DNA of 64,000 bases from Polyangiaceae bacterium (GTDB taxonomy: Bacteria > Myxococcota_A > Polyangia > Polyangiales > Polyangiaceae). Location: NCBI GenBank assembly GCA_025936115.1, contig JAICTZ010000030.1:22016-86015 (forward strand). The letters are read 5' to 3'. The translations under genes and the position numbers were made by a program. Positions 37,147 to 47,290 of this stretch are shown here, piece after piece. Every line of letters begins with the position of its first letter. Positions within the stretch are counted from its first letter, which is position 1. Under the pieces are notes generated by a model. The model searched no databases. It was not told the origin of the DNA and worked only from the letters and a program-made list of their open reading frames with translations.

Positions 37147-37812
37147 TCACGACAAGGCGCGCCGGAAGCCGGCCACGACTTCCCCGATGCCTTCCGGCAA
37201 CGCACGCAGGGCAACGTCGAGGTGCTCGGGGCCCGATTCGATGGCAGACACCGTGACGAGCGGCGCGAGCGCGTGTAAGGCGCGCTTGAGCCGCACGTCG
37301 CGGGCAAGCTTCGGGTGTTTCATGAGATCGAGCACGATGCGATCGTCGCGCGCCTCGACCAGCATGGGGGGGCGCTTGGGCATGTAGGCGGCGAGATTGC
37401 CGGGTTTGCTGAGATCGAGCGCACCCGACTTGAGCAGCGCGGCGATGGGTGTTTCTTGCCGATCGTCGAGCGCCTTGAGCAGCACTTCGCGCAAGCGGAG
37501 CTCGAGGCGCAGCGTCTGGGCGTCGAGCTTGAGCTTTTCGACGATGACGACGGCCGACGCGCGCACCGTCGTGCCCATCAAGTCGAGCGTGGCTGAAACG
37601 CGCACCCCTGGCGGTACGGCCGCGATCTCCACATCCTGCGGGGCTTTTTTGCCGCCGAGGCTCGCCGCGAGAAACCTGAGCGCAACGATGGGTACGCCGA
37701 AACGCAAGCCGACAGCGTTGCGCGCGACCCGGAGCAGCTCCTCGGGATGACGGCGGACGTAGCTTGCGGCCGCTTCGAAGAACGGGAAAGCCGAGGCAAG
37801 ACTTAGCTTCAC
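37147..37812 (-). CDS. Unknown protein, coupled to the SMP-30-like gene
   Basis: 221 residues from GTG 37812; a GTG at 37830 is the alternative. It is helical and beta-mixed (RHPEELLRVARNAVGLRFGV; VSATLDLMGTTVRASAVVIV) without cysteines or signal peptide after the first hydrophobic stretch. Conserved myxobacterial unknown by impression only. The stop overlaps a GTG of the next gene. Confidence 0.6.
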   Translation of the reverse strand: MKLSLASAFPFFEAAASYVRRHPEELLRVARNAVGLRFGVPIVALRFLAASLGGKKAPQDVEIAAVPPGVRVSATLDLMGTTVRASAVVIVEKLKLDAQTLRLELRLREVLLKALDDRQETPIAALLKSGALDLSKPGNLAAYMPKRPPMLVEARDDRIVLDLMKHPKLARDVRLKRALHALAPLVTVSAIESGPEHLDVALRALPEGIGEVVAGFRRALS

Positions 37813-37919
37813 GGAGCGGCAGCAAACCACAGCTCCGCGACTTTGGCGACCTAGGAAGGAAAGATCTCGGGACCCTGGCGCTCTAGGTGCCGCTCGAAAA
37901 TGGGTTACCTTCCTCGGGG

Positions 37920-38645
37920 ATGCGGCTCCTCAAGATCGGACAGTTGATGGTGCGAATGGCCGGCGGTGCCGATCGTCAAGGCGGAGGCGACGGTCCGCTC
38001 CTCGTGCTCATGCACGGTTTCGGCGCGCCGGCGACGGATCTCGTTCAGCTCCACCGCGCCATCCAGGTCGCGCCGGAGGTCCGCTTCGCGTTTCCCGCCG
38101 CGCCGCTCCTGCTCGACGCGAGCGCCCCCGACGAGCTCGCGGCCCGCGCGTGGTGGATGATCGACCTCATGCGTCTGCAGAGCGCCATGCTGCGGGGTGA
38201 CGCCGAGCAGCTGGCCAAAGAAACACCGCCCGGCTTGGCGGCCGCGCGCGCGGCCGTCAACGACATGCTCGCAGCCTTGGAACGCGAGCACGCTACGCCG
38301 CCCGACCGCGTCGTCCTCGGCGGGTTTTCACAGGGCGCTATGCTCGCGACCGACGTCGTGCTGCGCGCCGAACGCCCGCCCGCCGGTCTCGTCATCCTGA
38401 GCGGCGCCCCCATCTGCGTGGACGACTGGAAAGCCCTCGCGCCCAGGCGTGCCGGGTTGCCGGTGCTCCAGAGTCACGGCCGCGCCGATCCGGTGCTGCC
38501 GTACGCGGGCGCCGAGTGGCTGCGCGACCTGCTCGAGGGGTCGCGGCTTTCCGTGGAGTTCGTCGCGTCCAACGGCGGGCACGGCATCCCGAGCAGCGTG
38601 CTGGACCGGCTCGGTCCGTTCGTGATGCAGGCAACGTCGCACTGA
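37920..38645 (+). CDS. Carboxylesterase/phospholipase, alpha/beta-hydrolase
   Basis: 241 residues. LLVLMHGFGAPATDLVQLHR is the oxyanion-hole strand, GGFSQGAML contains the nucleophile Ser, and the catalytic Asp and His fall in SHGRADPVLPY and NGGHGIP. This is the small cytosolic family that includes YpfH and acyl-protein thioesterase. Start chosen at ATG 37920; GTG 37887 would add eleven residues. It ends 21 bp before the helicase start. Confidence 0.85.
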   Translation: MRLLKIGQLMVRMAGGADRQGGGDGPLLVLMHGFGAPATDLVQLHRAIQVAPEVRFAFPAAPLLLDASAPDELAARAWWMIDLMRLQSAMLRGDAEQLAKETPPGLAAARAAVNDMLAALEREHATPPDRVVLGGFSQGAMLATDVVLRAERPPAGLVILSGAPICVDDWKALAPRRAGLPVLQSHGRADPVLPYAGAEWLRDLLEGSRLSVEFVASNGGHGIPSSVLDRLGPFVMQATSH

Positions 38646-38666
38646 CGTGCTACGCGAGGCGACCCC

Positions 38667-41108
38667 ATGCCCGAACCGGCCACCCTCACGAGCGATCCCG
38701 AGCTCGAGCGCATCGTCAGCGAGGAGCAAGCCTGCCTCGAGCGCGTCGACCAGAACCTGGGCGCGCGTCCGACGACGCGCAATCGCCGCACCGACGCGAG
38801 CGACTACGACGCCCGGCTGCTCGATTTACGCGATCAGATCGCCGCCGCCCGCGCCGAGGATCTACCTCCGCTCGTTCAAGAAATGGAGCGATTGCAGGCG
38901 CTCGCCACGCGCTTGCGCGAGATCGAGGAAGTCACGATCGACCGCCGTTCTCCGTATTTCGGCCGGCTCGTGCTCGAAGAAAACGGCAAACGGCGTGAGG
39001 TGTTGATCGGGCGCGCGACGTACCTCGACACCAAGAGCGACGTGCGCATCGTCGATTGGCGCGACGCGCCGGTGAGCCGCCTCTACTACCGTTACGACGA
39101 GGGCGACGAGTACGACGAGGTGTTCGGCGGACGCGAAGTGACCGGCACCGTCGCCGTGCGCAGGAGCCTCGGCATCACCGACACCGAGCTCCGCCGCATC
39201 GGTGCACCGCAAGGGACCTTCCTCCGCAGCTCGAAAGGCGGCTGGCGGCGCGTCGACCAGCAGGTAAGCCGGCTCCACGGCGGCGCCGGCACGGCCATCC
39301 GCGCCGAGCAACACCGCCGCCCCGGCAAGCTCGGCCTGGGCAACGATTCGGGCGAAGACAAGACGCTCAAAGAAGTGACGGCGCTCATCGATCGGCGCCA
39401 GTTCGAGCTCATCACGCGCCCCGACGCCGGCCTCGTCGTGATCCAGGGCGGCGCGGGCAGCGGCAAGACCACGATCGGCCTGCATCGGCTCGCCTTCCTC
39501 GCGTTTCGCGACACGCGCCGTTTTCGACCGGACAAGATGCTCGTCATCGTGTTCAACGACGCGCTCGTCCGCTACATCGCGGGCGTCTTGCCCGCGCTCG
39601 GCGTCTCGGGCGTCACCACACGCACCTACGGCGATTGGGCCAGCCGCACGCGCCATGGACTCTACCCTCGCCTGCCCTCGAAATATCACGAGGACACGCC
39701 GAGCGTCGTCACGCGGCTCAAAAAGCACCCCGCGCTCCTCGGCATCGTGCGCGATTTCTGCGAAGCGCGCGTGAAGCGCGTGGAAAGCGAGCTCAGGGCC
39801 GCGCTCGCCGGTGAAGGCGAAGCTGGCCAAAAAGTGCTGGCGTCGCTCGCGGCCGGCGCGGGCAAGCCGCTCGTCCAGCAATTCCACGCGCTCGGCGCGC
39901 TCGCCACGACGGAGCTCAGCCGCGCGCTAACGACGAACGGCCGCGTCGCGCTCGAGCGCATCTCCGCGCGCGCCGTCGCTGACGCCCGCGACGTGCCCGC
40001 GGCGTGGGCCGAGCTCCTCACGGACCAAGGCGTGCTCCGCGCGGCGCTCGAACGCACGGCGCCTGGCGCCTTCACGCCCGGTGAGCTCGAACGCGCGCAC
40101 GCGTGGTGCACGCTCCGCTGCGGCGAAGTCATGAGCGAGCTCGATACGGAATCGGGCGAACGTCGCGGCCGCAATCTGGTCGAGCGCGAGGAAGAGGAAA
40201 ACGCGCGCCGTAACAAACGAGACGACGTGGACGACGTGGATCTCGAAATCCGCGAGGGCATCGACGGCCGCGAGGTCGCCGAGCGAGCGCGGCTCGACGT
40301 CGAGGACGACACGCTGCTGCTCCTCTTGCACCAAGCTTTCCGCGGTCATCTCACGCGCGGCGGGACCACGCGCGAGCCCATCATCTACGAGCACATCCTC
40401 GTCGACGAAGCTCAGGATTTGAGCCCGCTCGAGCTCTCGGTCGTGCTCGGCACGGCCAGCAAAGCCAAGAGCGTCACGCTCGCCGGCGACGTCCAGCAGC
40501 GCATGCTGATGGACAACGGCTTCTCCGATTGGAACACCGTCCTCGACGAGCTCGGCTTTTCGCACATCGAGATCGAGCCGCTCAAGCTCTCGTACCGTTC
40601 GACGCACGAGATCCTCGACTTTTCGCGCGCGGTGCTCGGACCGCTCGCCGCCGCGGACGCACCGGCCGCGACGCGTCACGGCGCGCCCGTCGAGCTGTTC
40701 GAGCTCGGCCATGCGGGAGATGCCGCGGCGTTTCTCGCCGAAGCGTTGCGCGATCTGAGCGCCGACGAGCCCACGGCTTCGATCGCGATCGTCGCGCGCT
40801 TCCCCGAGCAGGCCGACGTGTACTTCGAAGCGCTCCAGCGCGCCGAGGTGCGCGGCGTGCGGCGCGTCGCGGAGCAAGACTTCTCGTTCAAGCCGGGCAT
40901 CGACGTGACCGACGTGCGTCAGGTCAAAGGGCTCGAATTCGATTACGTCGTTTTGGTCGACGTGACGGACACCTCGTATCCCGACGACGACGAAGCGCGG
41001 CACCTGCTGCACATCGGCGCGACGCGCGCGGCGCATCAGTTGTGGGTGATCACGGGTGGGAAACCTAGTGAATTGTTGCCGAAGGAATTGTTGGATAGAG
41101 CGAGCTAG
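38667..41108 (+). CDS. UvrD/HelD-like superfamily I helicase
   Basis: 813 residues. An N-terminal coiled coil (about 1-90) is followed by FGRLVLEENGKRREVLIGRA and RIVDWRDAPVSRLYY, the HelD-type N-terminal signature. Walker A QGGAGSGKTT is at 260-269, motif II HILVDEAQDLSPLE follows, then TLAGDVQQRM (motif III), and VKGLEFDYVVLVD and LLHIGATRA (motifs V and VI). HelD proteins remove stalled RNA polymerase; the closest function is inferred by domain order. All helicase motifs are intact. Confidence 0.88.
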   Translation: MPEPATLTSDPELERIVSEEQACLERVDQNLGARPTTRNRRTDASDYDARLLDLRDQIAAARAEDLPPLVQEMERLQALATRLREIEEVTIDRRSPYFGRLVLEENGKRREVLIGRATYLDTKSDVRIVDWRDAPVSRLYYRYDEGDEYDEVFGGREVTGTVAVRRSLGITDTELRRIGAPQGTFLRSSKGGWRRVDQQVSRLHGGAGTAIRAEQHRRPGKLGLGNDSGEDKTLKEVTALIDRRQFELITRPDAGLVVIQGGAGSGKTTIGLHRLAFLAFRDTRRFRPDKMLVIVFNDALVRYIAGVLPALGVSGVTTRTYGDWASRTRHGLYPRLPSKYHEDTPSVVTRLKKHPALLGIVRDFCEARVKRVESELRAALAGEGEAGQKVLASLAAGAGKPLVQQFHALGALATTELSRALTTNGRVALERISARAVADARDVPAAWAELLTDQGVLRAALERTAPGAFTPGELERAHAWCTLRCGEVMSELDTESGERRGRNLVEREEEENARRNKRDDVDDVDLEIREGIDGREVAERARLDVEDDTLLLLLHQAFRGHLTRGGTTREPIIYEHILVDEAQDLSPLELSVVLGTASKAKSVTLAGDVQQRMLMDNGFSDWNTVLDELGFSHIEIEPLKLSYRSTHEILDFSRAVLGPLAAADAPAATRHGAPVELFELGHAGDAAAFLAEALRDLSADEPTASIAIVARFPEQADVYFEALQRAEVRGVRRVAEQDFSFKPGIDVTDVRQVKGLEFDYVVLVDVTDTSYPDDDEARHLLHIGATRAAHQLWVITGGKPSELLPKELLDRAS

Positions 41109-41397
41109 CTACAGCGTCTGAGGGGGATTGGTCCCCAGCGCCCTGCGTCCTTGCGAGCTCGCAGCCCCTCGCTTCAATGCGTTGGTCGTCTGCGCGAGGT
41201 TGTCTGCTGCGTCATCACCGTCAGTGGTGAGGGCCGCGCGGCGAAGCCGCGCGCGGATCGACCCATCAGTCTTTGGAAGGCCAGATCACGATCGTCCATC
41301 GTCGCCACCATCCAACGCAAATGCCGGCGAGACCGGCGGTTGGCGGCTCTGATCGCTAAGGACGCCCAACGCCTCGGCCGCGACGTACAAACAAAAA
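41109..41397. other. Intergenic stretch, nothing convincing
   Basis: Contains a GC-rich imperfect hairpin near 41230 and a short open frame reaching 41408, but no ribosome binding site or protein-like pattern. Probably the 3' ends of two convergent transcripts. Confidence 0.3.
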
Positions 41398-42255
41398 TCA
41401 ACCAGTGAGCAAGACTGGCAACGCCCTGCGGTCAACGTGAGCCCGATGGATCCGCATGCCGCGGTCGACGGCGACGATTTCGCCGGGCGCGAAGGGCTGC
41501 CAGACGTTTTCGCCCTGGAGCGGCTCGCTCGAGACGATGAAGTGATTCACGTGGCCCGTGGTCGTGGGCGCTTCGCACGCTGCCGACAGGCTCGTGCAGC
41601 GCTCACGATCGGAGCAGCGGCGCTTGTAGCTCGACCAGTAGAGGTCGCGCCCGCCCTCGGACGCGGCGAGGAGCTCACCGTCCGTGACCATGAACGTGAG
41701 GAGCGCCGGCCCGCCCTGCCCGTCCTCGCACAGCGCGCGCACGCGCTCCACGGTGCGGCCGAGAGCGGCGCTCACGGCGTCGAGCTCATGCCGTGCCCCG
41801 AGCGAGCCGCGCTCGGCGAGCAACGTCAGGAACAGGAAGAAGATGACTTCGCTGTCGGTGTCGCCCAGAATGAAGCGGCGGAGCTCGGGAGCGACCTCGT
41901 TCAGGAGCGACTCACGGCGGGCCTCGAAATTCGGGATGTCGCCGTTGTGCGCGAAGACCCAGCGCCCGTATTGGAACGGGTGGCAGTTCAGGACCGTGAG
42001 CGGACCTTGCGTTGCCTTGCGCACGTGCGCGAGCACCGTTTGCGAAGAGACCACGCCGCTCAGGCGATGGAAGAGCGCGTCGCCGAGGGCCGTCGAGGGA
42101 CTGCGCGTGACGTGCGGTGAGCCGTCGACATAGAACGCGACGCCCCAGCCGTCCGGGTGTTGGTTGCTCTGGACGCCGAGCGCGTTTTCGGCGGCGAGCA
42201 AGGAGCGGTGGACCTTGCTCGGGATGACGCTGCGAAAGCCGAAGAGGCGGCACAT
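41398..42255 (-). CDS. Class II glutamine amidotransferase-like (YafJ family)
   Basis: 285 residues from the ATG at 42255, which exposes the catalytic Cys as residue 2 (MCRLFGFRS). HPDGWGVAFYVDG, TVLAHVRKATQGPLTVLNCH, PFQYGRWVFAHNGDIP and GDTDSEVIFFLFL are the Ntn-hydrolase signatures of this family. It could release ammonia from glutamine or hydrolyse gamma-glutamyl bonds; the partner is unknown. Upstream residues in the same frame are rejected because they would bury Cys2. Confidence 0.85.
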   Translation of the reverse strand: MCRLFGFRSVIPSKVHRSLLAAENALGVQSNQHPDGWGVAFYVDGSPHVTRSPSTALGDALFHRLSGVVSSQTVLAHVRKATQGPLTVLNCHPFQYGRWVFAHNGDIPNFEARRESLLNEVAPELRRFILGDTDSEVIFFLFLTLLAERGSLGARHELDAVSAALGRTVERVRALCEDGQGGPALLTFMVTDGELLAASEGGRDLYWSSYKRRCSDRERCTSLSAACEAPTTTGHVNHFIVSSEPLQGENVWQPFAPGEIVAVDRGMRIHRAHVDRRALPVLLTG

Positions 42256-42559
42256 GGCCGATCTCAGCAATATCCCATCGAGCCGCCCTGCCGCAAAATT
42301 CGGCTAAAAATGGCCGAGACTTCAGGCACGGCCGCGGCGCAACGGCGCGCCGGGCGCGAGCAGGCAGTTCGGCAAGGGACCCACTTGGCCGGAAGGGACG
42401 AAATTGATCGCTTTTTCGTCGCCCACGCCTATGGAACCGATCCCATATACCGTCTTCCAGTATCCGCAGGGGCCTGCTATGAGTGGGCGCCTCGAAACGC
42501 CCCGGTGCTCCTCGCGACACGCTCGTCGCTTGGTGCCGGGCCCAAAGATCTGCGAGCCC

Positions 42560-44617
42560 ATGCGAAGGATCCTGCTTACCGGCCTCTTCCTCCTGCTTCC
42601 TGCCGCCGCCCACGCCCAAGCGCAAGGCGGGCCCGCTGCGCCACCGCCGGATGCGGCGGGGTCGAAGCCCGCAGCCACGCCGCCGGCCGCTGCGCCGCCC
42701 GCAGCCGCGCCGCCTGCCGCCGCGACGCCGCCCGCGGCCGCGCCGCCTGCCGTCCCCGACGCCAAGCCGGTCGAGCCCTCTGCACCTCACGAAGAGAAGA
42801 GCGTCAACCTCGGGATCAATCCCACGGGACCGTCGGGGCCGCTCGGCACCGCCTCGGTGCAAGAAGAAAAACCCACGCACGCCGCGCCGCCCGCACCCAC
42901 CTGGGTTTCCGGCAAGAAGCCCACGGACGAGAGCGCGTGGAAGTTCGACTACCACGGCTACCTCCGCGCCCCGATGCGCATGGGCATCAACAAGGCCCTG
43001 CCCGAGGACACGAACGGCTACAGCGTGAGCGGCTCGAAGGTCCGCTTGCACGAAGCGACGATCCCCGACGATCAGTACCTGAGCTTCCAATCGACCGCGC
43101 ACAACATGCGGTCGTGGGCGGAAGCCTTCTTCAGCTACGGCAATCAGCTCGCCAAGGGTGTCGTCGGCTTCGGCTCGTACAACCTGACCGAAGGCGGCTT
43201 CAACGACACGGACGCGAACTGGGGCATCTCCCAGGCGTACGTGCTGCTCACGCCGGATCTCGGCTTCGAAAACGTGCGCATGTGGGCCAAGGCCGGCGCC
43301 ATCGTCGATCGCTACGGTATGTCGGGCCGCTACGACGCCGGCGAGTACGACATGTACATGTTCGGCCGCACGCACGTGACGGGCGAGACCGCGCACATCG
43401 ACTACGACCTCACGCCCGCCTGGACGCTCTATTTCGAGCAGGGCTTCGGCTCACACAAGCCCGATCCGAACACGTACAACAACGCCCGCTACACGATGCT
43501 CCACCACGAGCACATCGGCTTGAAGAAGGGCCGCGACCTCGAGTTCGGCGCGCATTACCTGATGTCGTGGTCGCAGGAAGAGTACCGCACGACCGCGTCG
43601 GCCGACGACCCGTTCACGACCGTCTCGTTCGACGCGACGGGTAAGGCTCCGCGCAACGGTTTGCCGCCGGGGCACCTGTGGGTCGCCGGCGTCGAAGCAC
43701 GCGCTGAGCTCGGTGCCTTCGGTTACATCTACGGCGCCTATTCGCACGTCGGCGCCGACTACGCGCTCACGGTCTCGCGCGCGATCGAAGTGCTGCACGC
43801 GTCCGGCGGCGGCGAGTTCGATCTCGGCGTGACGAGCAACTACCTCGACAGCCCGAACTGTCACGCCGCGCTCCCGGGCACGAACAAGAAGGCGAACGCG
43901 GTGACGGGCGCGCCCGAAAACTGGTGGCCGCTCGACGCCGACGGCTGCAGCGACGGCAACGGCTCGCTCAACGCGCTCCACGCCCAGTACGAGTTCAGCC
44001 TCACGAACTTCAATCAGCAGATCAAAGGCGGACAGCGCTTCTGGGGCGCGGGCTTCGACGCGATCTTGAAGCTTTACGGCATGGCCGTCTTCGTCAACAG
44101 CCAGGCTCGCGATACGACCAAGGCGCCGAAGACGGGCGGGCCGAGCGCGTTCCAGTCCAACACGACGCTGCCCACGAACTACAAGATCACCAAGTCGAAG
44201 TTCGGCGCCGACCTCACGGTTCAGGCGTTGCCATGGCTCTCACCGGGCATCCGCTTCGACCGGGTCATGCCGAACAGCGAGATCAGCCAGCAGTCGTTCG
44301 CTATCTTGTCGCCGCGCCTGCAGTTCAAGTCGCAGTGGGTGACTCACGAGCGCATCACGCTCGGCTATTCGCACTACTTCTACGACCAGCGCGTGTGTGA
44401 GCCGCGCGTTCAAACCAGCAAAGCCGTCGGCGGTACAGTAGCCGACACGTCGGACGATCCGATGGCCGCTTACCGCTGCGTGCAGCCCGCGTCCTCACCC
44501 GTTCCGTACGACGGCTTCGGCGCTTCCACCGCCAAGCAAGACTCCGGTAATCGCGCCCCCACCGTGACGCGCCCGGACGAAAACGTCGTCAAGATCGAAG
44601 CGACCATGTGGTGGTGA
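42560..44617 (+). CDS. Outer-membrane porin-like protein
   Basis: 685 residues from ATG 42560. The signal peptide ends AAAHAQA; a Pro/Ala-rich segment (about 21-70) follows. The remainder has many aromatic beta strands (WKFDYHGYLRAPMRMGINKA; LTPAWTLYFEQGFGSHKPD) and ends in the outer-membrane type VVKIEATMWW with a terminal aromatic residue. This suggests a large beta-barrel for sugar or oligosaccharide uptake. It is the first gene of the glucan-related group. No strong ribosome binding site is seen. Confidence 0.7.
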   Translation: MRRILLTGLFLLLPAAAHAQAQGGPAAPPPDAAGSKPAATPPAAAPPAAAPPAAATPPAAAPPAVPDAKPVEPSAPHEEKSVNLGINPTGPSGPLGTASVQEEKPTHAAPPAPTWVSGKKPTDESAWKFDYHGYLRAPMRMGINKALPEDTNGYSVSGSKVRLHEATIPDDQYLSFQSTAHNMRSWAEAFFSYGNQLAKGVVGFGSYNLTEGGFNDTDANWGISQAYVLLTPDLGFENVRMWAKAGAIVDRYGMSGRYDAGEYDMYMFGRTHVTGETAHIDYDLTPAWTLYFEQGFGSHKPDPNTYNNARYTMLHHEHIGLKKGRDLEFGAHYLMSWSQEEYRTTASADDPFTTVSFDATGKAPRNGLPPGHLWVAGVEARAELGAFGYIYGAYSHVGADYALTVSRAIEVLHASGGGEFDLGVTSNYLDSPNCHAALPGTNKKANAVTGAPENWWPLDADGCSDGNGSLNALHAQYEFSLTNFNQQIKGGQRFWGAGFDAILKLYGMAVFVNSQARDTTKAPKTGGPSAFQSNTTLPTNYKITKSKFGADLTVQALPWLSPGIRFDRVMPNSEISQQSFAILSPRLQFKSQWVTHERITLGYSHYFYDQRVCEPRVQTSKAVGGTVADTSDDPMAAYRCVQPASSPVPYDGFGASTAKQDSGNRAPTVTRPDENVVKIEATMWW

Positions 44618-44762
44618 GCACGTCGTGCGGCACCGGCCGCATGCTTGACGCCCCCGCAATCGCCACGAATACTCCCACCAGCCACCGGGCCCAGCGATCT
44701 TAGTTGACGTGCAGACCCGGCATTGAAGCAAGGTCCCACGTTCGATTCCGAGAGGTTCTCAG

Positions 44763-45761
44763 ATGACTAAATTTTTTCACCATTCCGTTCTTATCGCGCT
44801 GAGCGTCAGCACGCTCGCCGCTATCCCCGCTTGCAGCAGTTCGGACGATGACTCTGGCAGCAACGCCGGCTCTGGCGGCACCGGTGCCACGGGCGGGACC
44901 AGTGCGACGGGCGGCAGCGGTGCCGGTCCGGCCAACTGTGGACCGACGGACAACATCACCATCATTCCGAACAGCACGGGCTGGATCGACAGGATGGACG
45001 CGTGCATTGCGAGCAGCGGCCTTGGCATCCAGGGCGCCTGGTACCCCTACGGCGACCAATACGGCACCGGCAACGGCGCCAAAAAGTGCCTCACCTACGG
45101 CAACCACATGCCCGCTGAGTGCGCGCAGATCATGACGCCCGATCCGACCAAGATGGAGTTCCAGAATACGAACGGCGAAATGATCACCTCGGGCACGGCA
45201 GAATTGGTGCTCCCGTGCGTGATGGGCTCGAAGGCGGCGACGATCCCGACGTCCGGTTGCCCGGGCATGGGCGCGGCAGGCGGCAACGACTACTCGAGCA
45301 TGTGGGGCGCCGGCATTGGCTTCGATCTGAACGCCGACAAGGGAGAGGAAGGCGGCCTGAAGCACACCTGGAATCCCGACGCGGTCGGCGTTATCGGCAT
45401 CAGCTTCGAGATCGTGAACGCGCCCCCCGCGCTCCGCGTCGAATTCCCGATGCAGCTCACGGCCGAGGAGGCCGCGGCGGATACACCGCCCATCACCTCG
45501 ATGCCGCCCACGACCGATGACCACTCGGCGGGCGCGCCGTATTGGGGCGCCAAGCCCGACGGCATGTACGGAAACTCGAAGGTCGTAGAAGGCGTGAACA
45601 CGATCACGTGGGACCAGATCGGCGTACCGAAGATGGGTATCTACCCGTTCGATCGGACCCGAATTCTCGGCATCCAATTCCACGTGCCGACCTCGACCAA
45701 CGGAACGACGGACTACAACTTCACGATCAAGAACGTGAAGTTCCTCCGTCACCTCGAGTGA
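44763..45761 (+). CDS. Secreted lipoprotein, carbohydrate-binding (CBM11-like)
   Basis: 332 residues. Lipobox IPAC, then the GSGGTGATGGTSATGG linker. The mature domain ends in NTITWDQIGVPKMGIYPFDR, TRILGIQFHVPTS and FTIKNVKFLRHLE, the closing pattern of CBM11/CIA30-like beta-sandwiches that bind beta-glucan. It lies between the porin and the GH8 gene. A terminator follows directly. The binding role is inferred from fold and neighbours. Confidence 0.65.
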   Translation: MTKFFHHSVLIALSVSTLAAIPACSSSDDDSGSNAGSGGTGATGGTSATGGSGAGPANCGPTDNITIIPNSTGWIDRMDACIASSGLGIQGAWYPYGDQYGTGNGAKKCLTYGNHMPAECAQIMTPDPTKMEFQNTNGEMITSGTAELVLPCVMGSKAATIPTSGCPGMGAAGGNDYSSMWGAGIGFDLNADKGEEGGLKHTWNPDAVGVIGISFEIVNAPPALRVEFPMQLTAEEAAADTPPITSMPPTTDDHSAGAPYWGAKPDGMYGNSKVVEGVNTITWDQIGVPKMGIYPFDRTRILGIQFHVPTSTNGTTDYNFTIKNVKFLRHLE

Positions 45762-45785
45762 CGAGCAGCGTGAGGTAGCGCAAAG

Positions 45786-45822
45786 AAGCGGGCCCCCAGC
45801 GATGGGCGGCCCGCTTTTCTTT
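45786..45822 (+). terminator. Intrinsic terminator after the CBM11-like gene
   Basis: AAGCGGGCC pairs with GGCCCGCTT, with a 13-base loop, followed by the T-rich run TTTTCTTT. It ends the plus-strand transcript and also lies between convergent genes. Confidence 0.75.
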
Positions 45823-45882
45823 GTCGCCGTGCACCGCGTTCGAGCCCTCTTCGCGGAGCATCGCACGCGCGGGCGAGCCGGC

Positions 45883-47172
45883 TCACGGCTTCGTGTAATC
45901 GACGAAATTGCCCGACATCATCAGCATCGTGATGACGCGCAGCGACTGCTGGAAATAGCCGCTCGTCCCGCCGTTGCCGATCGCGCCGAACGCGAACGCG
46001 TCGTCGAGCAGCTTCGGGAAGCCCGCCATGCCCGATACGCCCGCTGGGCCGATGAACGCCATGTTCTGAGAGGTGCCCGTCTTCGCGCCGGTGAGCGAAT
46101 AGCCGTCGTATATGTTCGCGATGCCCAGCGCGTTGAAGAAACCGCCGATCTTGTCGAGGTAGGTCTTCGCGCGCGCCTCGCCATTGAAGCAGTAGTCCAT
46201 GCCGATGCGCCAGGGCGTGCGGCAGGCGTCGTACTTGTAGGAGTCGGTCAGCGCGTACGCCGTCGTCGTGCTGTCGGGCACGAGGCCGTATTGGCCGCTC
46301 ACCTGCGCTAAGATTTCGTAGTTGCGATCAATGACGTGGTCCCAGATGGGATCGTTCGAAACCAGCTTAAATACGCGCAGGTACGCGGGGGAGAAATAGT
46401 CGGGGAACGTCTTGTTGCTGCCGCCCCAGGCGTCGCCGGGCTTCAAGGTGTAGTCGCCGGCGATCACGCTCGAGCGCAAGTTGGTGATGACGGACTTCGC
46501 GGCCTGCAGGTAACCACCCGTCGGCCACTGGCCCGACGCCATGATGAGGGCCCAGGCCATATCTTCATCAGCGTCCGTTGCGGAACCCATCCCGTCGCTC
46601 GCGACGGTACCGCCAGATTGGATCTTCCAATTCATGAGCCCGTTGCTGTCGAAGTGCGCCTTGCCGTACTGCCAGAGTCCGTCGAAGGTCGTCTGGTCGC
46701 CCATGTAAACGGCGGCGAGCATGCCGTAGCCGATGCCTTCAGACACCGTGTCGTTGTTGTTCTCTGGTCGTTGCACGCGCAGCCCTGGACTCGCGCTCAC
46801 AACGTACTGCGTCTTCCAGCCGTTGTAGATGGATTGCACGCTGGCCGAGGCGTTCGCGACCGTCGTGAGCGTGCAGTATTGGGGCTTTTTGTTTTGAGGG
46901 TACGGAAACGGACCGCCCCTGATAATCGATGTGCTCGCGCCGGCACTGCCGCCCGAGCCGCCGCTCGCGCCCGAGCCGCCGGTCGCGCTCGTTCCGCCAC
47001 TGGCACCGGTTCCAGCCGTACGGCCCGAGCCGCCGCTCGCGCTCGTGCCACCACTCGACGCTCCGCCGTTGTCGTCGTCGGTGTCTTTGCTGCTACATGC
47101 GGCGACCGCGACGCTCAGACTTAGACCTAGAAGACAAGGGACGACGAAACTTCTCAAAGCAAGGCTCCTCAC
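45883..47172 (-). CDS. GH8 endo-glucanase lipoprotein
   Basis: 429 residues from GTG 47172. Lipobox VAAC with C26, a Gly/Ser/Thr linker to about residue 80, then the GH8 domain: proton donor E145 in VSEGIGYGM, and the conserved TDADEDMAWAL (about 199-209). GH8 enzymes cut beta-1,4-glucan or related chains and invert the anomeric carbon. The lipid anchor suggests display on the cell surface. The whole catalytic domain is present. No clear terminator follows its stop. Confidence 0.88.
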   Translation of the reverse strand: MRSLALRSFVVPCLLGLSLSVAVAACSSKDTDDDNGGASSGGTSASGGSGRTAGTGASGGTSATGGSGASGGSGGSAGASTSIIRGGPFPYPQNKKPQYCTLTTVANASASVQSIYNGWKTQYVVSASPGLRVQRPENNNDTVSEGIGYGMLAAVYMGDQTTFDGLWQYGKAHFDSNGLMNWKIQSGGTVASDGMGSATDADEDMAWALIMASGQWPTGGYLQAAKSVITNLRSSVIAGDYTLKPGDAWGGSNKTFPDYFSPAYLRVFKLVSNDPIWDHVIDRNYEILAQVSGQYGLVPDSTTTAYALTDSYKYDACRTPWRIGMDYCFNGEARAKTYLDKIGGFFNALGIANIYDGYSLTGAKTGTSQNMAFIGPAGVSGMAGFPKLLDDAFAFGAIGNGGTSGYFQQSLRVITMLMMSGNFVDYTKP

Positions 47173-47290
47173 GCGTGAACCCCCAGGGTAGCGCTTCTCC
47201 GCCACATCTACCACCCGCCGGCCGGGGACGCCGACGCGCGGTAGATGTCGCCGATCGGCCGTGCTCGACCACCGTGGTAGACTGTTCCCG

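Noticed and set aside
41151..41408. Plus-strand frame of 85 codons
   Set aside because: No start signal; composition is that of random GC-rich DNA except for a short basic end.
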